Assembly: GCA_039881145.1 (NCBI GenBank)
Contig: JAYKKI010000008.1
Span: forward strand, 36,231,001-36,295,000
Source: Druceiella hillmani
Taxonomy: Eukaryota; Arthropoda; Insecta; Lepidoptera; Hepialidae
DNA: 64,000 nt
Direction of reading: 5' to 3'
This document shows positions 37,997 through 49,850 of the stretch, piece after piece. The first letter of the stretch is position 1, and every line of letters begins with the position of its first letter. Under the pieces are notes generated by a model. It worked only from the letters and a program-made list of their open reading frames with translations, ran no database searches and had not been told where the DNA came from. The translations under genes and the position numbers were made by a program.

Positions 37997-39415
37997 ATGA
38001 AATAAAACAAACACTGCAATTGCATAATAAAACTATTGGTAAGAGACCTCCTATAAAAAGAGTAAAATTAATGTCTATTACCTGTAATATATTTGAACTC
38101 TCATGAACGAACTTCCTTAAAACTCGAACCGGCATAATTAAAATCTGACTCTGAAACTTCATATTCCACGGCTTCTTGTATCTAAGGACACACCGCTTAC
38201 CGTATATGTCCGCACGTGCAAATGTATGTACTTCAAAACGTAAGAAGCATACGAACTTAACGTATTTTGCAAGAGAAGTAACGCTCAAGAGTTATGCAGT
38301 ATGCATCAGCCTTAGTAGAAACTATGAACTTAGCAAGAAGTTTCTTTAGAAACGATGGTTCTAACCGTCAAATGCATTATTCAAGCGTCCCAAGGTAGAG
38401 TGAATGCGACATCCGCGTTGAAATTTCACTTTTGGTAGTTAATTATAACAAAATTATAATACTGAATTATAATAGATATTTTTACATCTTTGGGGTTGAC
38501 TTTTCATTACATTTCGTTTGCTAAACGCGAGGAATGTCCATCTTGAATTTGTAACGGTTATATATGCTAGACAATATTATCTATGTTTTCAAATCAGAAA
38601 ATCAGTTTAATCACAATTACATACGAGAGAGTCTTAATAGAAAATTGTATTCATTTTAGTATGAATATACATCCCTACATAACGGCTTAGAAATTCGAAG
38701 AGTCACCTAATAAAGTAACAAATATTTTTTGGAGAAAATGCAGAAAAAAATATCACATTGCTCTTTAATATTGTTTAAAGCAATTCTTAAATGACCTTCT
38801 TTCTGAACTTATTAGAGTATACTTTGCGGAAAAAATTACTCCGTATTAAGTAAGGCACTAGCACCTACTTCCATATTTCTTTAAAATCTTTCCAAATTTT
38901 ATTGACTTTCAGTGTTTGGTAATCATAATACGATCGGATGTAATTTTTGCTCTAAACGGAATTAATATGTGTGAGAGTATAAACTGTGTTTTATGTTATT
39001 ATTTGCAATCTCTAGTCCTTATATTTTTGTTGATACAGGAAACTATCATTTTTTATAAGAGTCTATCGATTGATCTGCTTTTAAAATTTCTACCTTACGA
39101 TGTTAGAAAAAGTTACGACCCATTTATTATAGGTTATTCGTGTATATTTTTTCTTATTTTACTCAACTTCAAGACACGCCTTCTTAATCGTATTTACGTA
39201 GTTTAGCTGTCGTATTTTGGTGATATACCGATTAATGTGCTTCACGTATCATTGCATTATAAATTTACGTTTCTTTTTTTTTGGAAAGTCGATAAATAAA
39301 TTATTTACTTATAACCTGATGTCCATAAACAATTTGCAAATCTACAAAGCTTATAAGTAATTCGATAATGTCAGTTAAACATATTTATTTATTATTCAAA
39401 ATATTTTATTTCTAG

Positions 39416-39575
39416 GACATAACGCTGGCGCACAACGCGACAGCTCGCGTCATACGCAGCAACCAAAGCCTCGTGCTGCAGAAAGTAACGCGACACAGCA
39501 GCGGTCGCTACGCCTGTTCCGCTCTCAATGCTGAAGGGGAGACCGTCAGCAATGAGCTACAGTTACGAGTCAAGT
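39416..39575 (+). CDS. Internal exon: C-terminal half of an Ig domain, Sidestep-like cell-surface receptor (partial gene)
   Basis: A 160-bp exon opens in phase 0 right after a pyrimidine-rich acceptor ending TTTCTAG and closes in phase 1 before a GTAAGT donor, giving 53 complete codons. The peptide begins DITLAHNATARV and contains SNQSLVLQKVTR, then SGRYAC (residues 29-34), the classic F-strand S-G-x-Y-x-C of an Ig domain, followed by LNAEGE and SNELQLRV, the G strand. The B-strand cysteine and core tryptophan must lie in an upstream exon. Sequons NAT (residue 7) and NQS (residue 16) suit an extracellular domain. The SLVLQ.VTR..SG.Y.C.A.N.EGE..SN.L pattern is typical of the insect Sidestep family, membrane receptors for Beaten-path proteins in motor-axon guidance. 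Other Ig-superfamily members (nephrin- or hemicentin-like) remain possible. Its GC content and codon use stand out sharply from the flanking AT-rich DNA. No partner exon was recognised in the window. Confidence 0.9.
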
Positions 39576-40504
39576 GTAAGTCCATTAATATAATTATTTA
39601 ACCGGTTAAATAATATAATAAATAACGAATTGGGTGAAAAAATATGTTCAGTTATTCTGTTTATTTTGTGGGACAAAACTATGATATTTTTAAAATACGT
39701 ATATTTATGTTTATTGTTTAAGGTATCACTCTTATACCTTTAGAATTCAGAGTTTTAATTACTTTGGACCCTTAAGAACTTGTAATAATTGAAAAAATAC
39801 ACAAATCAAAATTTAGAAAAATGTAAGAGATATAGTAATTGCAATCATAAATATTACGTAACATTAATCACACAAGCTACTAAAATGGATTTCAAAGGAA
39901 GGCATTATATATAATAGTATAATTTTTTTGAAAATTGGGTAGTGTTGTAGGAAATAATAGGTTTGATTAAACATGTGTTCAAAAATAATTTCACAATATA
40001 TTTTTTAAAAGAAGAAGAAAAGTGACAAAATCAATCAGTAGTCACTATATTACATTCACCATACGAGGGACTGAGCTAGCTTTCAGCGGATGTCATTTTA
40101 TGATTGATTTCATTCAGATTGTTAAAAGTAGATTGTATTTAAGTACTTTTGTAGGTCACATTTTGATACGTTAAAGTAGGTAGACCTATGGGAAAGTCGG
40201 CTTGATTAATTATAATATACCAAAAAATAACATCACACATCAAAAGCAGAAGAAAAGCTATGAAATATGTTGCTAAGAAACGTGATAAAAGTAATGGATT
40301 GAAATACTATTAAAATAACATTCATCACACGAATGCCTGAAACAGTGTCCGGAAAAATTCTTATTTACAGTGGTTTATTTTTATTTGCATTGTTAAAAGT
40401 AAGTAATTCTTTATTTAGAGTTTTATTTTAAGTTATATTTTTAAGCAGATTAAAATATATTTATTTACAATATAATCAAGATTATTTACAAACTTAGGAA
40501 TTTA

Positions 40505-40740
40505 TGTCCACTCTACTATTATAAACGCGAAAATGGATTTGTTTCTCTGTTCGCTACGTCTTCGCATCTGAATTACTTAATGAATCTTAATAAAATTTAT
40601 TAAAAGTATAATATAAAATCAAATACTATGTACTGAAAATTCCAAGATTATGTATTGCTTTTTTACACAGAATCTGCTCATGATATGTGCATCACACGAA
40701 AGAGGTTGACGAGTAGAAAACAAACATATATAATTTACCT
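40505..40740 (+). mobile_element. Fragment of a TATTATAAACGCGAAA-type repeat
   Basis: CTACTATTATAAACGCGAAA followed by TTTGTTTCTCTGTTCGCTACG and a GAATTACTTAATGAATC segment has the form of the start of a very common lepidopteran repeat. The end is not defined. About 500 bp further on, TTTGGTTCAGCAGTTTCGGG (41301-41320) may be a tail of the same type. Confidence 0.4.
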
Positions 40741-41789
40741 GGCCCTGAAGGAAAATAAATATTGTTATGTATTTTTACTATGTATCCCTATACAGTACTA
40801 GCTAAGAGTTATTCCAACAACGCGCTAACAGCACAGTTATAGTAGGTTCATATTCATAAGACCGTGTACACACTGGTTATACCAGTGGCACTTTATAAAG
40901 GGAGAAGGGGCATCTAATAAGCTTATCCCTCAATGACGGATACACATATGTTCGTCCATCACTGAGAGATATTGATAATTTCCGCCATCCATAATTTATA
41001 ATCTTTGAATATTACCAGTAGTCGCACTATCTATAATTTGCGGTTTTCTATTTCGTGACCAGCTTTTTGCGACAATAAAATATAAATAGTTAAAAATCTG
41101 TAAAGCACAAGTAGAACTCATATGTTCCATACACATTAAGAACTAAATTTTTAATGACAACATGAATATGCATCTGTAACTGCATCTTTCACAGATTTAA
41201 AAACATGGTACATATTTAAAATGATAAGATTTAGTAAAATGGCTAAAGCTTTTCTGTAATATTCTAGTCAGATTTTATCAAACCTATCTTTTCGTGGATT
41301 TGGTTCAGCAGTTTCGGGTTAGAGTTCCATTATTGTATATTTTTAAAATATGTTTTAAATATAAAGTTTAAAATTATTAAAGAAATATTTTGTATCCTTC
41401 AGAATAAGCACTTTCAAATGATATCCCAAATAACAAATAAAATTGAGTACTTAAGTTAAGCCCTCTTCAATTCTTTTTAAAAATTTTTGATAAAGCTCAA
41501 TCATTACGAAATTTGTGGGTTACTAATATATATTATTATGCCAAATTTAAAATTTTTACGTAGCACAATTTCTGAGAAAAGCGGCTGTGCCAGAGGAACT
41601 GACAGACATATGAGTTTCCTTAAAAATCTTTCACGCTTCATTTTTACGTAAAAAACCTAAAAAATAGATGACCGTAAGGGAATATTCCAAAAAGTGCAAT
41701 ATTAATAAATTCTGCGATGCCATAGAACTTACATTATTTCTGTAAAATTCCAATGATAAAAATATTTATATTCTTAAGAGAAAAGCTCG

Positions 41790-42092
41790 TGTCGCGTTTA
41801 GTTAATCACAAGTTTAAAGACTTCGATGAGGTGGCGCCCTCTCCTGCACCGGATTCGATTCCCGCCCGCTCATCGAACTGGGCTATAGTGATATTTATAG
41901 TCATCTATCTAGAATGCCAGATAGCAGTGACGAACTGCAGCGCCACTATGGTGAAAAGTTACGAACTACAGTCGCCAAGTCGCCAGCCCAGCATGTTGAT
42001 TTTGGGCATTACCTCCAAGGGTACGCGGTTTGGGAAAGGTTTATGCCCAGCAGTGAACGGAGACAGACTGTCAATGATGATGATCATGGCGA
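41790..42092 (+). mobile_element. SINE-like element with tRNA-like B box and LINE-type 3' tail
   Basis: GGATTCGATTCCCG at 41850-41863 is a near match to a polymerase III B box, and TAGTTAATCACA about 50 bp upstream could be a poor A box. The body is GC-rich and ends TATGCCCAGCAGTGAACGG followed by TCAATGATGATGATC, the type of 3' end shared by lepidopteran RTE-like LINEs and their SINEs. Open reading frames of 81 and 126 codons overlap it but have no recognisable domain and look like by-products of the GC-rich body. Boundaries are approximate, and no clear target-site duplication was found. Confidence 0.6.
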
Positions 42093-42159
42093 AGAGAGGA
42101 GTTTCAGTGTTCAATTATTTTATTGTACCATAGATAAGTGGACACATATATCGCCCTAA

Positions 42160-44032
42160 AACAATTTGCACATATTTAATGTTAATTATACTCATTATTG
42201 CGACTAAATCACAAATGATCTTATATATTAATCAGGGAGTTATCAATTGTTAATAGTATTTTATTAATATTCCAAAGACAATTTTTTCAAAATTGCTCAG
42301 TATGGATAGGATTTTCACTTGTGTTTATTTCCTCCGCAATATAAGTAAGTTGAAACATTTGTTTCGATTTCCAGAAACTGACCTAAAGTATTAAGATGTT
42401 TCAGGGCTTAGCAAGTATCTGAATATGATAGTGCCATCTTTAGCAGATTGATTAGTCACTTTCGATACACAAAATTATGTAGCAAATTTTGGAAATATTA
42501 AGTTAGTTGACGACTGTACATAATTGCTTTTATTAGATCTAATTCTAAAATTGCCCGATATAAAACTTTGAATACAGATTAGAAGGTCCACATCCTGTAC
42601 ATAAAGTAAAATAGCACAAAGTTTAATTTTATATATATTTTTGAGGTATCGTCACCGCTAAAAAAAATTATTGTGTTTTTGCTAAAATCCTTACGGACTT
42701 GGCACTTAAAATATAATGAATATAACGTTCTAGACTAAAAATAAAGGGAGAAAAATATAAGGTAGATTTATAAAATTGCCCTAAAAATGTATAGATTCAT
42801 ATTTTTTAAATTGATAAAGTTTTTTCCTTATATTTACTTAAACATTTTCAAATCCATAGCATATGACCTTAAAAAATTTGTTAGTTTAAATTTTTTCATT
42901 GCTTGATTACTTCACTTTTGTTTTATATAACTTTTTTATCAAGTTTCTTAAGTTAATTTTACTTTACATGCCTTCATTCAGCAGTGCCCAGGATATATTT
43001 TAATTCAAACCACGTCTCGAGAAAGTAAATCGATGAATCCAAAAATAAGTAATTACATAAAATATTTACTATCACTATCATTAGTTAACAGATATAAAGA
43101 TATTATTTCTTCTTCAATCTTAGCAATTAAAACAATCTGCAATCTACAATTGCAATCTTAGCAATTAGAACAATCTGCAATTGCAATCTTGGCAATTAAA
43201 ACATAATATGCGGTTATTAATAGTCTAATTTTAAAAATGTCCAAAAATCTGTCAAGGACATATTACTTACTATATAAGAATATACTGAGAGCGTATTACC
43301 AACAATAATTCCATTTTACACGTAACATTAGAACAATTTATTATATTCGTGAAATAATGTCCATCATTTATAAATTTTAATAAATATATTTTTATGGTAG
43401 CAAATTTTAAATAGTCACATTCATAAAATTCATCCAGAGAACATAGCTCTCACGTTCATGCGAACGTAATAAACCCCCATAGGCAGTTGCCACCCGCAAT
43501 AATTAATTAAGGGAGCTTAGTCGAGGTAGGATTAGTTATTTACGGTTTAAGTGACACTTGCAGGCATTCAACATCCGTCGTTCATTGCATTGTTCTATTG
43601 GTTTGGAAGGCTTGATATATTTATCTATTTTATCCTACGTGACGCAGGTAAGTGGTTTATTTGAAGATCCTTGCGGTATATTGCATTTATTTCCTCCATA
43701 CGTTTATATAACTTGTCTTTGGAATATTTCAGTAATGTTTAAATTTGGTGCGTAATTTACATAAATAGGCACTAGAATAATTTTCTATTTATAATTTTGT
43801 TTATGACGGGCTATTCTGCATAATTTCTCACTACGAATAGAAACAATTGTATAATATTTCATGTTCTAAGAGTCTATCATAATATAACTCACTTCATTTT
43901 TTTCACCAAAATTTTGGCTACATCCACTTCTTATAAAGACTTCAATCGATTTTCTATCTTATAGAATGATAAACAAGAATAAAATAAAATATTTGATGCC
44001 TTATCAATAATATTATTATTATTAAAAAGGAT
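42160..44032. other. No gene seen
   Basis: AT-rich sequence apart from the small tandem repeat at 43.1 kb. A 65-codon frame at 43558 has no recognisable domain. Confidence 0.55.
43113..43203. repeat. Short tandem repeat, three units of 31-38 bp
   Basis: CAATCTTAGCAATTARAACA followed by ATCTGCAA occurs at 43115 and 43153, with a third start CAATCTTGGCAATTAAAACA at 43184. Confidence 0.9.
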
Positions 44033-44151
<119 letters not shown>

Positions 44152-44980
44152 TATCACATATATTTTACACACACAAATATATTATGGATGACGTATTCAA
44201 AAATCTTTGTTTTCGAATTTTCTTGAGTTCGGTACCAGAGATGTGTGACAAAAATGTATTTCAATGAAACATCTGAATTGACTAGCTATAGTTTACAGTA
44301 GTAAGCTTCCTATGGACACCTACAAATCCCGCAAATCTCGCCCTATGTTGAGCAAAGATTTTAGAAGAGTCTTAAAAAATATAACGAAATCTTCAAAAAG
44401 ATCTATTGTATCCGTCAGCATCTTAATGAAAATTGGTTACTTCGCAAAATTTTAAGTTTATGCGTTAAACGGTTTGTGAGAAAGTCTCGGCAATATCGAA
44501 AAATTTTAAACAAAATTATAGATCGAAGAAAGACATAACAAATACTTGTATAAAGTAATTTCACCAGAAATGTTGTTGTATTACTTCAGATAATTACAAG
44601 TCTGGCTTTTTAGCCTAAAGCTCATCATTACTTTTAAGTTCTCGTCGGTTCTTAGATACCTTTTCAAAGTATCTTCCTTGAAGGTTTAATTTGTTTTTAA
44701 TTATTGTATTTAAACTTGTTTGTTATTTATTTCTGAAGGAAATAGAATAGAAACAAACATTTAATAATTAATTACCTAATATTTTTTAAAAAATCGCATC
44801 CCGTCAGATTTGTAAATAATTTCGTTACTAATTGTAATCCTGTATATGATATCCTGTATTACTAAGACTGTTTCGAACTTAGAATGAATTCAATAATAAT
44901 TGTATCTCACTTATTGAAATCGGAAAAAAACTTTCGCAGCATTTAATGAACCTAAATATATTCATTTATGCATACATCAC

Positions 44981-45083
<103 letters not shown>

Positions 45084-45544
45084 GATGCGTGTGTTTTAAT
45101 ATAAAGACCCATAAACTAGGTTCCGTACCGCAAGAAAAGGTATTATTTTGAAATCCCTTACTTGTCTATCTATCTCTCTGTTACAGCAGATTCCCCCAGA
45201 AACTCTTTCACGTAGAAACTTAAAATGTAAGACAATAATAAATCCAGCCATATTTTGCACTAAGAATAATTTTCCTCAAACAATATTTTATACTAGGAGT
45301 TAGGAAAAAAATGTGTATAAAAATACATCCCTCCATTATTTCTCTAACCGCCGAACCAAAAAAAACATAAAGAAAATGTTTACAGAATTTGGCTAAGGAA
45401 ATTTTACCAAGAAATTTATGTCATTTTACGCAGGTCAAAGATGTACTAGGCAATATGGCGAATAATAATAATATTGGTAAATAGAGAATATATTTGGTGT
45501 TGTTTTTATAGAAATTTGTTTGTAATTTACTTTTTAGAGTCAAG

Positions 45545-45653
45545 CTTTGCTAATTGCCCACCTGAAGATGTAATACAACGAAACCTAGGTCGTGGTAAAG
45601 AACTTAAATAAAGTGGAAATAATACTACATCATGTAGTTTCATTTAATTGTGA
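45545..45653 (+). mobile_element. Hammerhead repeat family, copy 6
   Basis: The copy runs from CTTTGCTAATTGCCCAC through the ribozyme to CATTTAATTGTGA and lacks the last 40 or so bases seen in copies 2, 3 and 7. It sits inside, or abuts, a copy of the TTCCGTACC-type element: that element's 3' part (AAATAGTTTAATGG) begins a few bases after this copy ends. Confidence 0.8.
45556..45595 (+). ncRNA. Hammerhead motif with shortened stem II
   Basis: Stem I CCAC/GTGG, CTGAAGA, GAAA, ACCTAGGT and the cleavage C at 45591 are all kept. Three bases are missing from the 5' strand of stem II compared with copy 7, leaving TG-TAATACAAC. At best a weak 3-bp helix can form, so activity is doubtful. It lies in the same orientation as the Ig exon and would be present in the intronic pre-mRNA. 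Confidence 0.6.
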
Positions 45654-46570
45654 GTAGTAAATAGTTTAATGGGGCATACTACGTACATTTAAATGTTTAT
45701 ACGTACTTAATTGTGTACGGAACCCTTACAATATAATCTTTATTCGTATTTAACTGGTTTATTTCAATTCGAGCAACCGATTTCCGTCTGGTATTCCATT
45801 ACTAATCGTTACCATATTGGGTTGGTCACAAATTTACAGATTGGGAATGGGCGAGGTTGCCTAATGCTCGGGTTGGCTATATGAGACTGCCCATATAGTA
45901 GTAAGTCAGCATATGTAATATATAAATAAACACATACTTCCTAACTATAGTTATAATTGACCTTTAATATTTTTTTAACAACAAAGATCTCATCTTATAT
46001 ATAGTTTGAGTACAATATGTTCAATCGTTTATATGACCAATTTTAAATTGATTAACTTAAATATTTTTGCTACGACCTATATCATAGAACGAATAATCTT
46101 ATGGAATATGTTTTAATAAATAAGAAAAATATGTAACAGTTTTTGAAAAACTAATATGGCATGAGTTTTGATGTTAATTGGGTATTTGACTAATTTTTTT
46201 TATTTCATTAATCATAGTTTCAAGGTACAAGCTACATAATGCTGGGTACAAGCTGCAGAAGCTGGCAATACTATATTGTGAGGTCATTTTTAATATTGCA
46301 CATTATATTTTAAAAGAGGAAAAGGGACAGGGATATTCCCAACTCTTTCCATATCTTCAAATTTAGAAGCCTACAACTGGCTTATTTTTCAATTATTTTT
46401 GAATTTTTTTTAATAATTGTTTTTAATTAACTTATGTTTCACAATATTGTACGAAATTAAAATATAGAATGAGTCAACTACCGTATTATGTATCATTCTA
46501 ATCTCATACTCTCTTGCGATTATTATCATAATTTGTATATATGCGAAAATTCCTTGTCATTTTAACAATA

Positions 46571-46671
46571 ATATTTTTCATGAGCTGTAACGGATGGAGA
46601 AATATATAATATTTGGGTAAATGTACAATCATATTTTTCATAAACTGTAATGAATGGATAAATATATAACA
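46571..46671. repeat. Two-copy 60-bp tandem repeat
   Basis: ATATTTTTCATGAGCTGTAA and ATATTTTTCATAAACTGTAA, each followed by a GGATGGAGAAATATATAA-like block, start at 46571 and 46631. Confidence 0.85.
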
Positions 46672-46799
46672 AGTAAACGGTAATGGTAAAATGTTTATCC
46701 GTTCGTATTGCTGAAAAAAGTTTACACAGCAATTGATCACGTTGGATAGCGTTACTGAATCATCAAATTTGGTCCAAAAAATTCTTCCCAAAAATCCGT

Positions 46800-47290
46800 C
46801 CCCACTTTAGTTCCTTGAAAAGCTTTTATTGAGCCTAAGCTTCTATTAAGCTCTCTACGTTCGACGTCTCGAAACACGATTCACTGGCTACCGCGCGGAC
46901 ACAATACCGCCGATTACCGAACGGGTTTACGGGATAAAGCTCCATTTTGTCCAATTTTATCTTAAAAGCCGCCGGAAAAATAAAAAAGAAATTAACGACG
47001 TTAAATAAGATCACGGACATAATTTACAGCGCGGACCGACTCCTCTGTAAGTAGCGAGGGAGTGCTCCGCCTTTTTTGTTGAAAATCCGTAGATCTCGGT
47101 TCGCGAGCGTCGCGTCGTTGTAGCAGATTTACTGCCGTCCCGAGTGAGAACTGACAGTCGAACTACGCCCTCCCCCCTTTTGCGTCGCGGGGGTGCGATG
47201 GGGTATCCGTTTACCTACGTGCAGCCCCTCGCCCAGGACTCAAGCACTCAGTGAAAACGAGCAACTGAGCATAAACGACGTTGGACAGGC
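46800..47290. promoter_or_regulatory. GC-rich island, candidate enhancer or internal promoter
   Basis: It contains GCGAGCGTCGCGTCG, a CTCCCCCCTTTTGCGTCGCGGGGG region and, near its right end, GCACTCAGTGAAAACG. That last string carries an insect-type initiator TCAGT at 47248-47252. No TATA box sits at the expected distance. A downstream ACGACGTTG about 26 bases on is only loosely DPE-like. The promoter reading is speculative. Confidence 0.3.
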
Positions 47291-48379
47291 AAAAGCGATA
47301 CCCTTCTTTGCCTTTATCGATTTGTATTGTCAGTAAGAAGATACGCGGTGTACTGATTGAATGGGGTTTGTATGGCTGACCATGTGGGCGAAGTGAATAA
47401 AAACATAGTTTTGAAAGGTAACATATTTATTAAATAGATACGTCGATGTTCATTTGGTCACGTTATGGTCTATAAATGCTAAGCTTAATTTTAAAATAAT
47501 AAGATATCAATTTTGCGTAAGTCGATTCCTAGTTAAAGGATAATTGAAAAAATCGAAAAGAGTAATCTTAATGTTTCTACAAAGGTATATTAATTAAGAA
47601 TTATTATAAATTCTAAATACATATCATTTTTCCAAAAAAATCTTATCTGCGTTTATTTAATTGCAGATCCGACTTAATTCATCGGACATATCATTTTGTT
47701 TTCCTAATTAGCAAGAGATAAGTCATAAAGAAAATAGTTATTCAGCGAATATTCACATTTTTTGAAAATATTCACATTTTTTGAAAATGCAATAAATAAG
47801 CGCCAACTGTATTATTTGCATTGGGTATTTAATTCAATTATTCCCTTAATTTTAAAGGCAGAAATCTCTTTAATTTTTAAATTTAAGTGTCTTTTATTGA
47901 AACAATTTTGTTAGTGTAACTTAAGATTAATTTTTTTCAACTACGTATGTTATATTCTTTGTGCCTAATATCCATATTAAATTTTCACTTATATATTTTC
48001 ACAATTAGTGTTTCGAAATATTAGAAGTATTTTTTTTTATTTACTTAATAATTTTGATGTAACCATTATGCACTATTTATTAGTTCTTCAGTTATATAAG
48101 GCATGTTTAATACGGGTGACTGCCTGTTAATAATCGTATCTTTAATTTTACAGAAATATTTAAACCGATTAAATGCAAGAAACGTTGTGGAAAAAGGAGA
48201 GCTATTAGTATAACTTGCTATTTTATAAGTAATATTTTCTGCGAGACCCATGCCTATGCGTATATTGAAAAATAAATTAAACTTCCTTTGAATTTCCTAT
48301 TATTTTCATGTACCAATTGCCTATTTGACCACTAGAAATCCAAAGGTGGTTGTATAATAATTTGCGAAATCACATAATG
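47291..48379. other. No gene seen
   Basis: AT-rich. A 20-bp direct duplication ATATTCACATTTTTTGAAAA lies near 47750-47790. Confidence 0.6.
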
Positions 48380-48720
48380 TAATAGTCGCCCGCCCTACTT
48401 GCCTCGGCAAACAGATCCGCCCAGCTAGGAGCCGCCGCCCGCTTAGCCTCTAGCTGGGCGGGCAAGGTGAGCGGGGGCGGGTGGCTGATGATTTATTTTG
48501 CAGAATCAACTTTGTGAATTATGGACGCGCCAAAAGCGTTTATGTCCGCGGTGCCGACCGGCGTAATCCCAACTGATGCCCGCCGGGTCGCAGCGTTGCC
48601 CCTGATATGGATTTTATACAGCGCACGCTGGATGTGTCTTGCCCGTAATCAGGCTCGTAAAGAACCTCGTCCGTTCGTGTTTGTTTGGCTTTGGGTAGAT
48701 GCCGTGAATTAAATTTTTAA
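48380..48720. promoter_or_regulatory. GC-rich island with foldback structure
   Basis: This holds the inverted repeat at 48388-48480, then a T-rich stretch ending in TTTTGCAG, then CGCGGTGCCGACCGGCG. A 63-codon frame follows but has no domain, and the splice-acceptor reading meets an early stop in the frame the Ig exon would need. Confidence 0.3.
48388..48480. repeat. GC-rich imperfect inverted repeat
   Basis: The inner arms CCGCCCAGCTAG (48417-48428) and CTAGCTGGGCGG (48450-48461) are exact complements with 21 bases between them. Outer segments GCCCGCCC...TGCC on the left and GGCA...GCGGGGGC on the right can pair imperfectly, with an extra 13-base bulge on the left. It lies at the left edge of a GC-rich island. 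Confidence 0.8.
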
Positions 48721-49639
48721 GAGGAGGTGGTTTTTTTTCCGAAAGAAAACGAAAATACGGGTTTAGAATTCAATTTAAGTAATTTTTTTAAAACGTATGT
48801 GGACACGTATTTATTGTTTAGAAAGAATTTAGCTAATTATCGGGTAACCTATTAAACAACAATACAAAGTATATCTGCATAGCACATACATTTATTGAGT
48901 ACTTTTATGATCGTGTCCTATATTTGCTTTAAAACATTTTTTTTAATTTGCATAGCTATTCTTAACCATTATATGTTCTCTATAGTTCATTTTACTTACG
49001 GTTTTGGTTTACGCTAACATCTGAAAACTTATTCATTCTGGTTATTATTATTAAAAATATTATACTTTTCTTCAGTTTGTGGTACATGACTAATGTTGTG
49101 TAAAATATATTCTGATATAGAGTCCAGTCATACTAGAATTTTGGCTGGAAATAATAGCCATATCATGGATATTTTGCATGTGTATAGTGCTAATAACTAA
49201 AAATTATACGTAGAAAATCAATATATGTGCATGTTGCGTTCAATCAATCAATTGAACCAATAAAAGTCGAAGCGAAATATTTATTATAACTTAGTGAAAT
49301 ATAACAAAGAATTTCATTTACCTGTATCTACATGTATAATTAAACTGTAGAATTTGGTCTGTCTGCATATTGAAAATATTTACGAAAAAAATATTAAGTG
49401 TATAAAAAAAAGTAAACGAACACAAAAATATTGTTCTTGGAATGTTTTTCTGTTTGACTGTTTTTGTTTTTGTTCTCAATTCAGATGGAGTTTTTTTTTT
49501 AAATTGTAAGGGTTGACTTCAATTAACATTTAATTTTTATTTCATTGGAATGAGTTTAAACAATCAGATGATATGCCATTTTAATATTTAAAAAAATTAT
49601 TTTGTATTAGTATAATAACCACGAAGTGCCTAGCTAATC

Positions 49640-49850
49640 AACGCGTAGTAATTATACAAATGAATAGTGTATCCATGTAAACCACTAAATGGCACTACGC
49701 GTATTTGAAATCGAATAATTAAAGTTCCCACTCGGACATATATTAGAGTATAACCAGAAAAGAAGTATGGAGAGATGCGGGAGGGACAGGTGCATAAGTA
49801 AGCAGACATATGAGGGCAGCTACCGCTTTTAGTAGTGTTTCGCAGATAAT
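49640..49850 (-). repeat. Unnamed repeat family E, copy 2
   Basis: The minus strand reads CTGCCCTCATATGTCTGC, CTTCTTTTCTGGTTATAC, GAGTGGGAACTTTAATT, CGTAGTGCCATTTAGTGG and CATGGATACAC. This is collinear with the copy at 19.5 kb. Confidence 0.55.

Larger units (their letters stand above)
1..39415 (+). other. Probable intron upstream of the Ig exon (partial, repeat-filled)
   Basis: No exon with splice sites and a recognisable protein domain was found upstream of the Ig exon on the + strand. The whole left part therefore reads as intron, or intron plus intergenic DNA, of more than 39 kb. It holds the repeats, arrays and GC-rich islands listed separately. A small non-domain exon could have been missed by eye. 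Confidence 0.5.
45116..45768 (+). mobile_element. TTCCGTACC-type repeat, copy interrupted by a hammerhead repeat
   Basis: The 5' end AGGTTCCGTACCGCAAG and CTGTTACAGCAGATTC lie just after a TA microsatellite. The 3' end, AAATAGTTTAATGGGGC through TGTGTACGGAACCC and TATTTAACTGGTTT, follows hammerhead copy 6. The interior is poorly conserved, so continuity of one element across the hammerhead copy is likely but not proven. Confidence 0.55.

Noticed and set aside
41753..42159. 126- and 81-codon plus-strand frames as a gene
   Set aside because: Both coincide with the SINE-like element ending in GCCCAGCAGTG and GATGAT. The proteins show no domain.
48505..48712. Next exon of the Ig gene after TTTTGCAG
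   Set aside because: In the frame required by the phase 1 donor at 39576 it hits a stop after three codons.
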